Positions 11,337 through 22,532 of a stretch of 64,000 bases of DNA are shown here, piece by piece. The translations under genes were made by a program, and so were the position numbers. Below the pieces are notes generated by a model. It searched no databases and was not told where the DNA came from. It saw nothing but the letters and a program-made list of their open reading frames with translations. Source of the stretch: Anagrus nilaparvatae (Eukaryota > Arthropoda > Insecta > Hymenoptera > Mymaridae); NCBI GenBank assembly GCA_022575985.1, contig JAKSXM010000247.1, positions 5,169,501 to 5,233,500 of the forward strand, written 5' to 3'. Within the stretch, counting starts at the first letter, position 1; each line of letters starts with the position of its first letter.

Positions 11337-12185
11337 GAGGTAATATGTTGCAATTAGACTAAATAGTTTAAAAATTATCAAACTATTCTGAGCAGCATAG
11401 GTGAAACATTAATGAAAAATTATAGGTTCTAGTTCGGCGGTTCTTGAGTCATTGGGGTACAGACAGACAGACAGACAAATAAATTTTTAGATATATATAG
11501 TATTAAGATATAGTATACATATAGTATTAAGATATGTATATATAGATGGTCCTAGAATTGACTGAATCAAGTATTACCATTTTATCATATTTTTCAGGTA
11601 TTTCACTTTTTAACAAAATTTTCAAAAAACTTAATTTTTCCCTAAAATAGTAAACATTTTATTATTTTAACCTTATTTTAACACCGGTTTTATGTAATTT
11701 TTTCATTTGTTCGAGCCTCATGATGAAATACATAGACTCACAGGCACACAAATAAATTATTAAAAATACCATAAAAAATAAAAAAATAAAAAAAAATTTT
11801 TTTACCAGCTTCAAAATATTTTATAAAATTTTAAAGATACCTCCGTTTTGAATAAAAAATTTAGGAGAATACGTAAAAATGGGTGCCGAATCGAATAGTA
11901 CAAATTTGTGACAATAAAATTTGTCGATAGTCTCAAGATATTTTAGTTTTTTTACCAAAATTTTTCAAAATTTTATTCATTTCAAAAACACTAAAAATTA
12001 AATATCTCAAAAACTACGATAGCTGAGCAGAAAATCTATAGCCTATGTCACCCGCGGTTTTTTGATCTTTATTTTGACACCGGTTTTATGTTATTTTGTT
12101 CAGTGGTTTGAGCCTGATGATGGAACACACACACACAGACACACAAATAAATTTTCAAATATATATAGTAGTAAGATAAGATATT
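11337..12185 (+). repeat. Interspersed repeat fragments ending in ATATATAGTA(G/T)TAAGATA
   Basis: Two related fragments lie here. One at 11,340-11,520 has ACAGACAGACAGACAGAC before an ATATATAGTATTAAGATA end. One at about 12,005-12,182 starts near CCTATGTCACCCGCGG, continues through ACCGGTTTTATGT and GAGCCTGATGATGGAACACA, and ends ATATATAGTAGTAAGATA. A weaker copy lies at 11,680-11,770, and a clear inverted copy at 59,905-60,095. The fixed end suggests transposon 3' termini (Helitron- or RTE-like); the class is undecided. Confidence 0.6.
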
Positions 12186-12240
12186 CCATAAAATTTCAGT
12201 TAAATAAAATTTTTTCTTTTTATTATAAATATGTTTACAA

Positions 12241-12615
12241 TATATATGGGATATTCCCAAAAAATTTTAAAATTTTGTAACATATGACAGAAATGACAAG
12301 TCTACAGTTAATATATGGGATATTTTCCTAAAATTTAAAATTTTTTTTAACTTGTAGTTTCTGGGTAAACAGGCTATATGGGATATTCCACAGTAATATA
12401 AGTAATAAATATCAAAGTTTTAATTATTTATATATGGATAAGCCTAATTAAAACTTTATTTAAATTAATTTACTATCAAAATTATACAGGGATATATCCA
12501 TACAAATAAAAATTAATAAATACTATGATAAAATAATTTTAGAGAATTTCCTCAAAATTGTATATGGGTAAATTCCAAAATTTTATTAAATTTGTATTGT
12601 ATGGGATATGCTGCG
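12241..12615. repeat. Degenerate array of TATATGGGATATTCC motifs
   Basis: Variants of ATATGGGATATTCC occur near 12,243, 12,311, 12,375, 12,488, 12,560 and 12,598, spaced about 40-110 bp apart in AT-rich sequence. The core GGGATATTCCC is palindromic. No coding sequence is present and no function is inferred. Confidence 0.45.
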
Positions 12616-12978
12616 TTAATTTTGCGAAATTTTTTTTCTCGCACAATACATAGGCGTATTTTTTTAACTTTGCGACTTTTTTTGTAAAGCTGGTTTTTTC
12701 TAGGCTTTAACCCTTGAAAACATATTTTCTACCCCGAACAAACTCTAATGGGGTCTAGCCTGGGCCATTTTCATTACAAAGCGACTAATTACTTTTTGGG
12801 AATACATCAAGCCCCATCATTAACCCACTTTAAACTATAATAAATTTATTCACCAATAATTTATCAAGAATACATCAAGATCAATATTAATATTTCAAAA
12901 TAAGCAACAAGAAGATAAGAAAATTAAATTACGATATTTATTAATTAATATAGGTCAATTAAAATTTAACATTAAAAA

Positions 12979-13129
12979 TGCTAAATTGCTCAAACTGCGG
13001 TGAAATAGTTCACCATGGAAACGATTGCCCAAAGCCACTCGTTTTTAAATTTTATATATGTGGGTCATCAGATCATCTTAAATATAATTACCCACAAATT
13101 TTAAACAAGCGGAGGGACGCCTAAAGGGC
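12979..13129 (+). pseudogene. Gypsy Gag zinc-knuckle fragment (left half)
   Basis: From the ATG at 12,979 the frame gives MLNCSNCGEIVHHGNDC, a perfect C-x2-C-x4-H-x4-C knuckle. A second knuckle follows in which the first and last cysteines are lost (FYICGSSDHLKYNYP). This is the nucleocapsid end of a retrotransposon Gag. The fragment is cut by the 7.3 kb transposon beginning at 13,135. The matching right half resumes at 20,449 after a duplicated CAACG. Two of three frames stay open for tens of codons across the rejoined junction. Confidence 0.7.
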
Positions 13130-13134
13130 CAACG

Positions 13135-13690
13135 CACAGTGGGCTAGAAAAAGTCAAAAGGGAACAAAATTCGGCTTCAGCGTAATTTTTACTGAAAATA
13201 AAATTTTAAAAATGGAAATTATAGGTTTTCATATGTATTAAACGATAGGATACCGCTTTTTTTGAAAAAAAAATGTTGGAAAATTTTTTTAGGCGTGGGA
13301 AGTTGTCGGAAATTTTTTTAAAATTTGGCACTAAAAAATGGGACAGTCAAAATGTCAAATTTATAAAAAAAAAGCTTTTTGATGATATATATACATAAAA
13401 ATATGCTGAAAAAACAATAATTTACCTGAAAATTTTATCTCAGCTACTATTGTAGGTGTGTTAGTGGAATATTCGAAAAAACTTAAAAATTAAAAAAAAA
13501 TCAGAGTTTTATTAATTTTTCGGGTTTTTTACTTCCTAAAATGCACAAATAAAGTATATATGGGTTTTTTGCATCTACCATGGTCTTATCCTACATATGT
13601 GTATTTTTGTGTCTGTATGTGAGCGTGTATAAAATTGAATTTTAGCATTTTTAGTAAATTTTTTAAAATTTAATCATAAAGATATTAAAG
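13135..13690 (+). repeat. Left terminal inverted repeat of the 7.3 kb transposon
   Basis: It is the reverse complement of 19,888-20,443 with scattered substitutions and small indels. Shared landmarks include GATAGGATACCGCTTTTTTT, TTTTTCGGGTTTTTTACTTC and ATCTAC(C)ATGGTCTTATCCTA. Similarity ends at a GATATTA shared by both arms; the next bases differ. Confidence 0.88.
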
Positions 13691-14268
13691 AATGAAATGG
13701 TTAACTTGTTTATAGATGACAAAACTTGAATGTATCTGTGTATTGATATAAAATGTGTGCAGTTGTGTCTATGGGAGTATGGTTGTATGTGTACGTGTGT
13801 ATGAGAGTGTGTGAGTTAAATCGTATTTTCGTATTTACAGTTGGTTTTTTTTAAATTAATCATAATGATATTTAATTATAAAGTGGTTATTTTGTTTATT
13901 TATGAAAAAATTTGAATGTATATGTGTATGGATATAAAATGTCTGCAGGAAAATCGAAAAATACGAAAGATAGCATGTACACATACACTCATACAGACAA
14001 TTGCATATATATATTTTATATCCATACACATATACATTCAAATTTTTTCATAAATAAACAAAATAACCACTTTATAATTCAATATCATTATGATTAATTT
14101 AAAAAAAACCAACTGAAAATACGAAAATACGATTTAACTCACACACACTCATACACACGTACACATGGAACCATACTCCCATCGACACAACTGCACACAT
14201 TTTATATCAATACACACATACATTCAAGTTTTGTCATCTATAAACAATTTAACCATTTCATTATTTAA
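13685..14268. repeat. Palindromic (foldback) segment inside the transposon
   Basis: TTAAAGAATGAAATGGTTAA at 13,685 is mirrored by the complement ending at 14,268. The arms match over about 250 bp, with the centre near 13,940-14,000. Both strands therefore encode nearly the same short ORF end (13,856-14,041 minus and 13,912-14,097 plus), which is not a gene. The left arm abuts the inner end of the left TIR, so this may be a nested MITE or subterminal repeats of the host transposon. Confidence 0.7.
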
Positions 14269-15612
14269 GGTGGGACCCTCGCAAAAACAATTACAAAACA
14301 GATTTGCACCAAATTACATAAAATGAAAGTTTTTTATTAGCAAAATATACTGTAAAAATTTTTAGAGTATTAGTTGTTTCGTTTCGGAGAAAAATGCAAA
14401 AATATTTAACATGGATGTTAAATGTAAAACTCCAAAAAAACGCACGTATTTTAAGTTATCTCGGAATTTACAGAACAGAATAAAAAAAAAATATATAGAA
14501 AAAGAGAAAAAATATTAACAAATTTAATGATATTAATAAAAAAACTCCGTAGTTGTTTACAAAATAAAGAAATTAATAAATTATTATGAGAGAACGTAGT
14601 TTTATCGTATATTTAGTAACTTTTGCAGTACGCATGTGCAATGTATTGTCGGGCGGTATTCTTGCGGAAGTTCAAATATTAAAAACACAAGTAGAGTAAA
14701 ATGTAATAATTAAATTCCTTATTATTATTAGTTATATAAATAATATTTTTATTATCTTTATTTGTTTATTTTGCAAATAAATTTTAAAATTTAGAACTTA
14801 ATATGCGACAATAAGAATATTATTTTTAATAAAATATTTGAAACTCGTTCTTAGAGAGTAATTACTTGAAATTTTCTGGATGTCTAATACGTACTAAAGA
14901 AAAATTGTTTAAAAAAAAACAAAAATATATACAAAAAAAAAGTAATAGGTATAAAGAAATAAAAACGTATTTTTGAAATTTATAAAAATGATAATTTTTT
15001 TATTAATTTTTACATTAATTTCCTACATAATAATTTTATCAGCATTGGTTACAAATATTATATAGTAGTCAATTTTTCTTTTATAATTCTGTTTTCATCA
15101 GGTTACACTTAGTTGTTTTAACATTAATTTAATTTTTATTAAAGCAAGAATAGAAATGAATATTGTTATTAAAATATTATTAATAAAATATTTAACTAAG
15201 AAGTATACAATTCTAGATGAAGTGTATCATTTTGGTAATATTTGGTAACGATTACATAAATAGACTTTTAATTATTAATCTTTGTATTTATAAGTACCTA
15301 CAAGATATGCAAATATTATTTTTTAAATAATACTTATATAAAAAACATTGTGAATTTAAAAAAAAAATATTTTCTCAAAAAATATTTAATTTTATTATTA
15401 TAAGTTTTAAAGTATTTCTTAGCATTAAAATTAACGAATTTTATAATGAAAATTTTTTATCTTTTACTTTTTTTTTTATATAATCCTTTTTTTATATATA
15501 ATATATATATAATCTACTGCATTTTTAATTATAATAAAACAATAAACATTTAATTTTTTATAAGTAATATTTAAAAACTATTAAAACTTAGGTCATAAAT
15601 TTGGTATAAATT

Positions 15613-18600
15613 TTAGTCATCTAATGATTTTATAAATTCATATAAATCATCAACATAGTTATTTACTTTCAGAATAATACTTTGATTCTTTGTAACACGC
15701 ACATTTCCATGTTTATCATCTCCAAATAAATCTTCAATACCTTTGGATTTATTGTTTTCAAAGCTGTTTATAATATCTTCAAAAGATATATTTGATCTTA
15801 ACATTTTATTTCTAGTTGCTGTTGAAGTAACATCTGCTATTACGCTTAGATTTGTTAGTTTTTTTAAAACTGGTTTACTTTATTTTTATTCTGGTTATTA
15901 TTTTTTTCTTTTGTTTTGCTCAAATAATCTTCATAAGTTGTAGCTGAACCTATAAGCAAATCATTTGAATTATCAATTTGGTTTATTATCTTTTCTAAAA
16001 CAACAACATCGTCTAAAGCATTGTGTGCTTCATCTGAAGTAATCGAATAACATGTAGCTAAAACTTGCGTGTATTTTGGTTTTTCCCTTTTATTTGTCTT
16101 TTATTTTTAATAATATGAAGAGTATCAACAAAACCATGAAGAATTATTTTATAATGTTCTTGCATGCAAGTTTTTTTTATAGCAATCATTAACATTGATC
16201 TATCAAATGAGCAATTATGGGCTGCTAGTACACATTTTTTCCCAAGTGAAATTAAGAAATTAAAAAAATTTAGCATAGCAGTTGATAATGAAACAGCTTC
16301 GACAATTTGGTTTTTATATAATAAAATGCCTTTCACGAAAGTTAAATTATTAATAGCCGAAGCATCTGCTCCTATTGCTCTAGTGGGTTTAATGTATTGA
16401 TTAAAATTTTGGTTGCCATGCTTAGCAGCCATCTGCAATATTTCATCTGAATGACGTAATCCACTAGTTTCGACATCAAAATAAATAATTATTGGTGAAG
16501 AATCAGAATTAATTTTTAATCTTGCATCGCTAATAATGGGTAGTTCTACTGCAAGAAATTGGCAATTTGATTTGTATGTTCCTCCTTCTTTAGATTCAAG
16601 ATGATTTTTTGAATTGTTGATTATATTTTTTAGAATTAATCCTTTTTTTTTTCAGGATCTAAAGATTTAAGATACTTAGTATCTGCTGCTCTTTTTAATT
16701 TTGCAGTATGCTTAATACCATTAACACTAGGAGAAACACCTACATTTTTATGAATTTCTGATAAAGCCTGGGGCCCTTCGTTTTTACTTAAAATCGCATA
16801 ATCTATATGGTAATCACCCGATGGTGATAAGGCATATAAAATTTTTTTGGGTGCTTTACTAGCAATCATCATATTTAAATTCTCATTAGAGTTACTTGAT
16901 TGTCCAGATGCATACTGATCACTTTTGTTAGCCAGGATGTTGAAAAGATCTTTTAATGACTCAAATAAATTTTCATTTGTCAAATCCTTGCTAATGTTTT
17001 TGTGAGTATAATTCTGTGGATCTTTCTTGTAGCCACACCAAGAACCACAATTTGTGTGATCATTGAAGCAATGGTAAGGTATATTTCTTACAGCTGCTGC
17101 TACTTTTTTACTGTCAGGTGCATTTTGAGCTAAGCTGTATGAAAAACATCTTTTCAAATATTTTATAGTGTCACTATTTAGTTCCTTGAATTTTCTAGCC
17201 AATTTGTATAAAGCATTGGTAACTTCTTTTATAGTATGATTTTTATCAGCTTGTTTCACTATTTCATATGAAACAGAGCTCCTGGCTCTATGAATAGCAG
17301 TACTATCATTATCTCCTATAAATATTCCTAACTCAATTCTAGCACCAGCAAATATTTCATTGTCAGAAAGAAATATTTTTCTTTTCCAGTCGCATTGCTG
17401 CCATAGGTTCCATGCCCTTTGCGCTACCTACATAATTTTGTCTGCAATCGTGAGAATTTTTTGGTTGACCTAGACTACATTTGTAACACTTTCTATTGAA
17501 AGTCACATAAGAAATAACTTTTTTTGTAAAAAATCCAATTATTGCTGCTGTTTCACAAAGGCTATTATAGCTTCTGCCATTTCCACGAGTTGACCAGCCC
17601 ATATCAAAGCTACCAGCTACGCGAACAAAATCATTTTCTGATATAACAAAATTTTCTTTTTCATCTTCAGATAATCCAGGGAAAAAATGAGTAATGCCTA
17701 AATGCTCAGGTCTGAAATATAAAATTATGAAAGTCATTAAAAAAGGACATTTATTTTTGTAACTATTGCTATGAATCAATTATCAAATAAAAATGTTACA
17801 TTTATGCAGAGTTGCCCACCATTAAACTGTTTCAGAATATAATTTACAGGCATTTTATTTTTACTTTTATATTTACAAGTATATAAATTATTTGAAAAAT
17901 TTAAATACCAAAGAAATTGAAAAGGTATTGATTATTATTTAAATTTTTTTTCAGAGAGCTTTTAAAAATATTAAACCAGCATTTTTATCAGAGAGCCTAC
18001 AAAATCACTTTTTTCTATTTTAAAAATTGCTATTTTTTACTAATTATTTAAATTTTATTAATTTATGAATAATATTTACAAAATCAACTTTTAATGCAAT
18101 GTCAATAATAAATGAATATGAATTTTAAACATGCTTGATGTTCACAAAAAATAAATACAAATGATTTCAAACTAAAATGTGTAAGCTTGTAAATAATTAA
18201 AATTCTTTTATTTTGTTATTTATGAATATAAAATTATACACATATACATAATTTAAATAATCATATAGAGCTTATTGTTCTAAAAAACAGTATAATTTGC
18301 ACATAATTTTTAGAATAATTCACATTTCAATATAACAGTTTACTTGCTGTATTTAAACAAATTATTACATTTTAGTATACAAATAAGCTAAATCAATAAA
18401 TCAAACTTAGGTTATAAGTAGTTAAAAAATAATCATTACTAATTAATTGAATTCATAAAAAAAATATAACGTTAACATTTATTTCACTGAATACAGTGTC
18501 TTAAAAATAAAAAAAAAAAAAAAATTTAATTTATAAATTTCATAAAAATCAAGAGTAAATAAATTGATGATTTTAAATTATACATATTTACATAAAATTT

Positions 18601-19678
18601 ATTGAATAACAATATAAAAAAACTCTTTTTTAAATTTTATTTATTATTTTATAAAAAATGAATCCATCTTATAAAATAATAATTCGAATACTAATGTTTC
18701 ATTCTTGTATCGGATCAAATAGTTGTGAAAGAAAAACCATTATCTAATACAATTATTATGAAATATAAAAATTTAATATTGGTACTTAAGTTTTTACAAT
18801 ATAAAAAAGAAAATTTTCTTACAACATAGTCCTTAGTTGTTCATAATTCTTAATAGTTAATTCTCTTTCAAGTGCAGCTGCTTTCATGCAGCTTTCTCGA
18901 GCCAATTATTCAATAACTGGACCAACTTCTTCTTCATGATTTTTAAAAGTATTCCAATAAAATTCAGGAATATCTAATGAATCCAGCATTGAATTAAATT
19001 GTCGATGACCGATTCCAGCATTTAAAATTCCTGTTTATCAACATTATTGTAATTAAATATAAAATAGTACAAGAAAAAATTTTAAATAATATTGTTGATA
19101 CAGTACCTACTGCAGCTACGCTATTGATATCATAACATTGTGTTTCCTTTATTGACACTTCTGCAGGAGTTGAAGATTCTATAAAAATGAATTGAAATTA
19201 AAAGAGCACAAAAATTTACTCATAAAAAGAGGTTATAAAATAATTCTTACCAGCATCACCAGAATTTTTTTCAACTTTTTTATAATCTTTTTTTATGCAC
19301 AGTGTGTTTTTTTTCTGTGTGCACTTCATTTACAATTCCACAATCTGCAGAATCACATTTAATTTAAAAAACGGAGGCTAAACCTCACCTCTTTTCACCT
19401 TTGATATCTTCTAATGAAAGGGTATTTTTGCAAGTGAGGCATATTAAATTTTCAGCTAATGTTTTTATATGGATAATTCTTCTACCTTCAATGTCAATAT
19501 ATCCATAATCACGTCGAAAAAACTCATAATCACAATCAGTACTATTTTTTTGGTTTTTATAAGCTTCCGTTCTTAATTTATTCAGACATTTTCCTAATCT
19601 TTGCTGCTTCAATCTCAATTCAAAAATATTTTTTTTTACACGCTTTCCCTTCCAAAAGTAATTAATTTTATTATCCAT
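15613..19678 (-). pseudogene. Mutator-like DDE transposase fused to DEDDh exonuclease
   Basis: The product would cut and rejoin the element's DNA ends. Exons inferred from frame and splice signals: 19,678-19,251, 19,178-19,107, 19,030-18,823 and 17,711-15,613; all introns are GT-AG, and phases agree at the first two junctions. Exon 1 begins MDNKINYFWKGKRVKK and contains paired cysteines (ICLTCKNTLSLEDI). Exon 3 has GIGHRQFNSMLDSLDIPEF. Exon 4 carries the catalytic region: VAGSFDMGWSTRGNGRSYN (first Asp), GDNDSTAIHRA (second Asp), the NCGSWCGYKKDP Cys block and SSNSNENLN (likely Glu). The C-terminal part has exonuclease motifs IIYFDVETSGL, LAAHNCSFD and EAHNALDD. Damage: stops in exon 1 (two) and exon 3 (one), and frame changes in A-runs near 19,285, 17,375, 16,645, 16,070 and 15,850. 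Family similarity is recalled, not searched. Confidence 0.85.
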
Positions 19679-19887
19679 TATAAATTAATACATTAAATAA
19701 TTAAATTAGTTTTATTTATTTATTTATAAGCAAAAAAATACTTTGTATAAACACGAGGTACATTTAGTGCATAGTTTATTGAATAAACAATAGTGTCTGC
19801 TTGTTACTAGGATTTAGTAACTTTTACTGAACTAATCAAGCTCATTTCTAGTTATATAACTTGACTATTATAGTCACTGAGCTGCCA

Positions 19888-20443
19888 CGTTAATATCTTT
19901 ATGATTAAATTTTAAAAAATCTACTAAAAATGCAAAAATTCAATTTTACACACGCTCACATACAGTCACAAAAATACACAGATGTAGGATAAGACCAAGG
20001 TAGATGCAAAAAACCCATATATACTTTATTTGTGCTTTTTAGGAAGTAAAAAACCCGAAAAATTAATAAAACTCTGATTTTTTTTTTAATTTTTAAGTTT
20101 TTTCCACTAACACACCTACAATAGTAAACACATACAGCTGAGATAAAATTTTTAGGTTAATTATGGTTTTTGCAGCATATTTTAATGTATATATATCATC
20201 AAAAAACTTTTTTTTTATAAATTTGACATTTTGATTGTCCCATTTTTAGTGCCAAATTTAAAAAAATTTTTCCTGATTTCCCACGCCTAAAAAATTTTCC
20301 AACATTTTTTTTTCAAAAAAAGCGGTATCCTATCGTTTAGTATATATGAAAACCTATAAATTCCATTTTTTAAATTTTATTTTCAGTCAAAATTACGCTG
20401 AAACCGAATTTTGTTCCCTTTTGACTTTTTCTAGCCCACTGTG
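19888..20443 (-). repeat. Right terminal inverted repeat of the 7.3 kb transposon
   Basis: Inverse complement of 13,135-13,690. The last seven bases, CACTGTG, complete the CACAGTG terminus, followed directly by the CAACG duplication. The transposase start codon (19,678) lies about 210 bp inside this repeat, so promoter sequence may lie in 19,679-19,888 or within the repeat. Confidence 0.88.
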
Positions 20444-20448
20444 CAACG

Positions 20449-21560
20449 GCCTCCCTGCCAGAAAAAGAAAAGAGCCCAGAGATACAGAGAAAAGATAGAA
20501 GAGCTAATCAAAATCAACGGAGCCAAATGCTCAGAAAAATTCCATCCAGAATGCAGTTCCATCAAAAAGTGAATGGGCATCTTCTGTAGTAATGGTAAAG
20601 CGCGAAGTAATCGGCAAAATTAACAAACCAGAGTTCAAATACAGGATGTGTATTGACTATAGAAAATTGAAACGGGTGTCAAAAAGGGATGCATTTCTTA
20701 TCCCAAATATGGACCAGATGCTCAACAGGCTCCAGGAAGCACGCTTCATAAGTAATTTGGACCATTTAATGGCGTACCACCAGGTCCGTGTAGCAAAATA
20801 CTGTCGCCATCTCACGGCATTTGTTGTTCCAGGCAAAGGTATCTTTGAGTACGTCAGAATGCCGTTCGGTTTAAAAGGGGCGCCAGCGACATTTATGCGA
20901 GTTATAAGTAAAATAAAAAACGCCCGACATGTCGCCATATGTTATGGCTTATATAGACGACATAATAATTGCCACATCAACGTGGTCAAGCCATCTAAAG
21001 TGGCTAGAACTGGTGATCAAGAAGGTTACAGAAGCCGGATTCACCATAAACAAAAACAAGAGTTATTTTGGAAAATCAAAAGTGCGTTACTTGGGCTTCT
21101 TAAAAAACGAAGAAGGTACGCAACCAGATCCAGAAAAAATTAAGCCAATAGTCGATTATCCAAAACCGAAAAACTTAAAGCAATTGCGAAGATTTTTAGG
21201 AATGACATCATGGTATAGAAAATTCATCCCAGCCTACACTTCAATAGCAGAACCCTTAACATACCTTACTAAAAACGTACCGTACATTTGGGTAGAAGAG
21301 TGCCAGTCGGCTTTTGAAACTCTTAAAATTAAGTGAGCTTCAGCATCTATTTTAGATAGGCCAGATTTTACAGAACAGTTTATCATTGAAACAGACGCAA
21401 GTAATACAGGTTTAGGCGCGGTACTGCTGCAAAAGATAGAAGGCAAAGAAAGAGTCATAGCCTACGCCAGCCGCGTAAGAATGCTTAGCAATATTTTGGT
21501 CAGTTACCAAGAAATGCGACAAATAAACTTATTAGCATGTCGACAATGTCGATGGTTTTA
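20449..21560 (+). pseudogene. Gypsy Gag end and reverse transcriptase-RNase H (right half)
   Basis: After the duplicated CAACG, about 120 nt of Lys/Arg-rich Gag-like frame continue the fragment left of the transposon. At about 20,570 the frame jumps to polymerase: SEWASSVVMVKRE, then YRMCIDYRKLKRVSKRDAF, LDHLMAYHQV and EYVRMPFGLKGAPATFMRV. A frame change near 20,930 leads to VMAYIDDIIIAT (the catalytic DD), RYLGFLKNEEGTQPDPEKI and LRRFLGMTSWYRKFIP. A stop at 21,334 precedes the RNase H start (IIETDASNTGLGAVLLQKI, 21,385-21,440). Protease is missing, so there is an internal deletion near 20,570, and the copy stops near 21,560 before integrase. This is Ty3/gypsy polymerase order and motif style. 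Confidence 0.85.
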
Positions 21561-21853
21561 TTAAGAAATAAAATCGGAAAATAGAAAATTTACGTGACTT
21601 TTGTTCCCAAAAAATATAATCCGGAGTCAGTTTCTTATTTTTCTATGCGTGTACACTTGCTGCTCGCATCGTGCGTTCTAGCGGAAGTCCTTTCTCTCTT
21701 CCCCTTTCTCCTTATATTTTTCTTGCTAGCACAACGTGCCCGCTCTTTCTTTTCTTACTCTCTTGTTTTCTGCTGCCCGCCGACTACTGCCTTCTGCGTT
21801 GGCGACAATAGATGAGTATTTAAAAATACATATTTGTTCGTTGGCTGTTGTGC

Positions 21854-21888
<35 letters not shown>

Positions 21889-22532
21889 GATGGCTTATTC
21901 GTGCTTATATATGTATATATATGGGCGATTATTTCTCAACCCGGCCACCTCCCTCTGTCCAAAAATGGTGGCAACTTAAAAAGATTTTGGTTTTCTTAAA
22001 TTGACTGGAAAAGGGTCTAGTTTTTTATTCTTATTGACCTTTTCAACTCTGTAAATCTACTGTGCCCATTTTAGGCACTGAGCGGCGGAGGTCGACATTT
22101 TAAAAACAGAAAAATTGAAATAAAAGTAGATTAAAGGTAAGTTATTTGAAATTTTTTTCTCTTAAAAGTTGTTATTTATTAAAACAAAGAAAATTAGACC
22201 ACTTGCGTGGTAATTGGTTGATTTCTTAAAAAGTTTTGTGGGTGCTGTGTAGTTTTTAAAAATGGGTAAAAAACGACTACTTTGACTGATGATATCTCTG
22301 AATCTACATATCCAAAATAAAAAAGTTTTAGTGCAAAATGGTAGTCTTTTGATACATAATAAGTGCGCCAAATATCAGGGGATTTGATTGAGTAGTTTCG
22401 GATTTAGCAATTTTAAGGATAATTCTGAGACAAATTTTGACCCAATTTTTTAAAAGAATTAATACCCGAAAATTGTTTACTTAGAATTAATACTCGAAAA
22501 TCCTTCTTCTGAAGGACCAGAGGTCATATTCG
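21561..22532. other. Non-coding stretch with CT-rich island and (TG)n
   Basis: A pyrimidine-rich, locally GC-richer island spans 21,630-21,815, and a TG dinucleotide run spans 21,857-21,885. At 22,073-22,135 an exon-like segment sits between TTTTAG and GTAAGT, with no supporting reading frame. This sequence may include the 5' leader of the R1-like LINE that follows, but its start could not be fixed. The overlapping 73- and 87-codon frames are low-complexity and not credible. Confidence 0.4.

Larger units (their letters stand above)
13135..20443 (-). mobile_element. 7.3 kb TIR DNA transposon, Mutator-like transposase
   Basis: The outermost bases CACAGTGGGCTAGAAAAAGT (13,135) are repeated as the inverse complement ending at 20,443. 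The match runs about 555 bp on each side with few differences. CAACG flanks both ends directly (13,130-13,134 and 20,444-20,448), a 5-bp target-site duplication. The sequence outside the two ends is the split halves of a gypsy element, which supports these boundaries. Inside are one minus-strand multi-exon transposase gene, now broken, and a palindromic AT-rich segment. Transposase domains point to the Mutator-like group (Pfam family PF20700 from memory). The 7-bp terminus equals the V(D)J heptamer consensus and resembles Transib and CMC-type ends, which is unexpected for Mutator-like elements (commonly 8-11 bp duplications). Confidence 0.88.

Noticed and set aside
13856..14097. Two ORFs on opposite strands encoding the same peptide end
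   Set aside because: They are the two arms of a palindrome, so identical peptides on both strands are expected without any coding function.
19378..19398. Apparent splice donor (GAG|GTGAGG) after the exon 1 frame
   Set aside because: Homologous sequence (GLASVF, then CDSADCGIVNEV) continues straight on in frame past the TGA, so this is a nonsense mutation in an exon rather than an intron border.
21594..21999. Overlapping 73- and 87-codon ORFs with hydrophobic and Cys-rich runs
   Set aside because: They read a pyrimidine-rich island and a TG microsatellite; no domain or codon-usage support.
22073..22135. Exon-like segment between TTTTAG and GTAAGT
   Set aside because: No open frame through its whole length and no neighbouring exon; splice-like borders of this quality occur by chance in AT-rich DNA.
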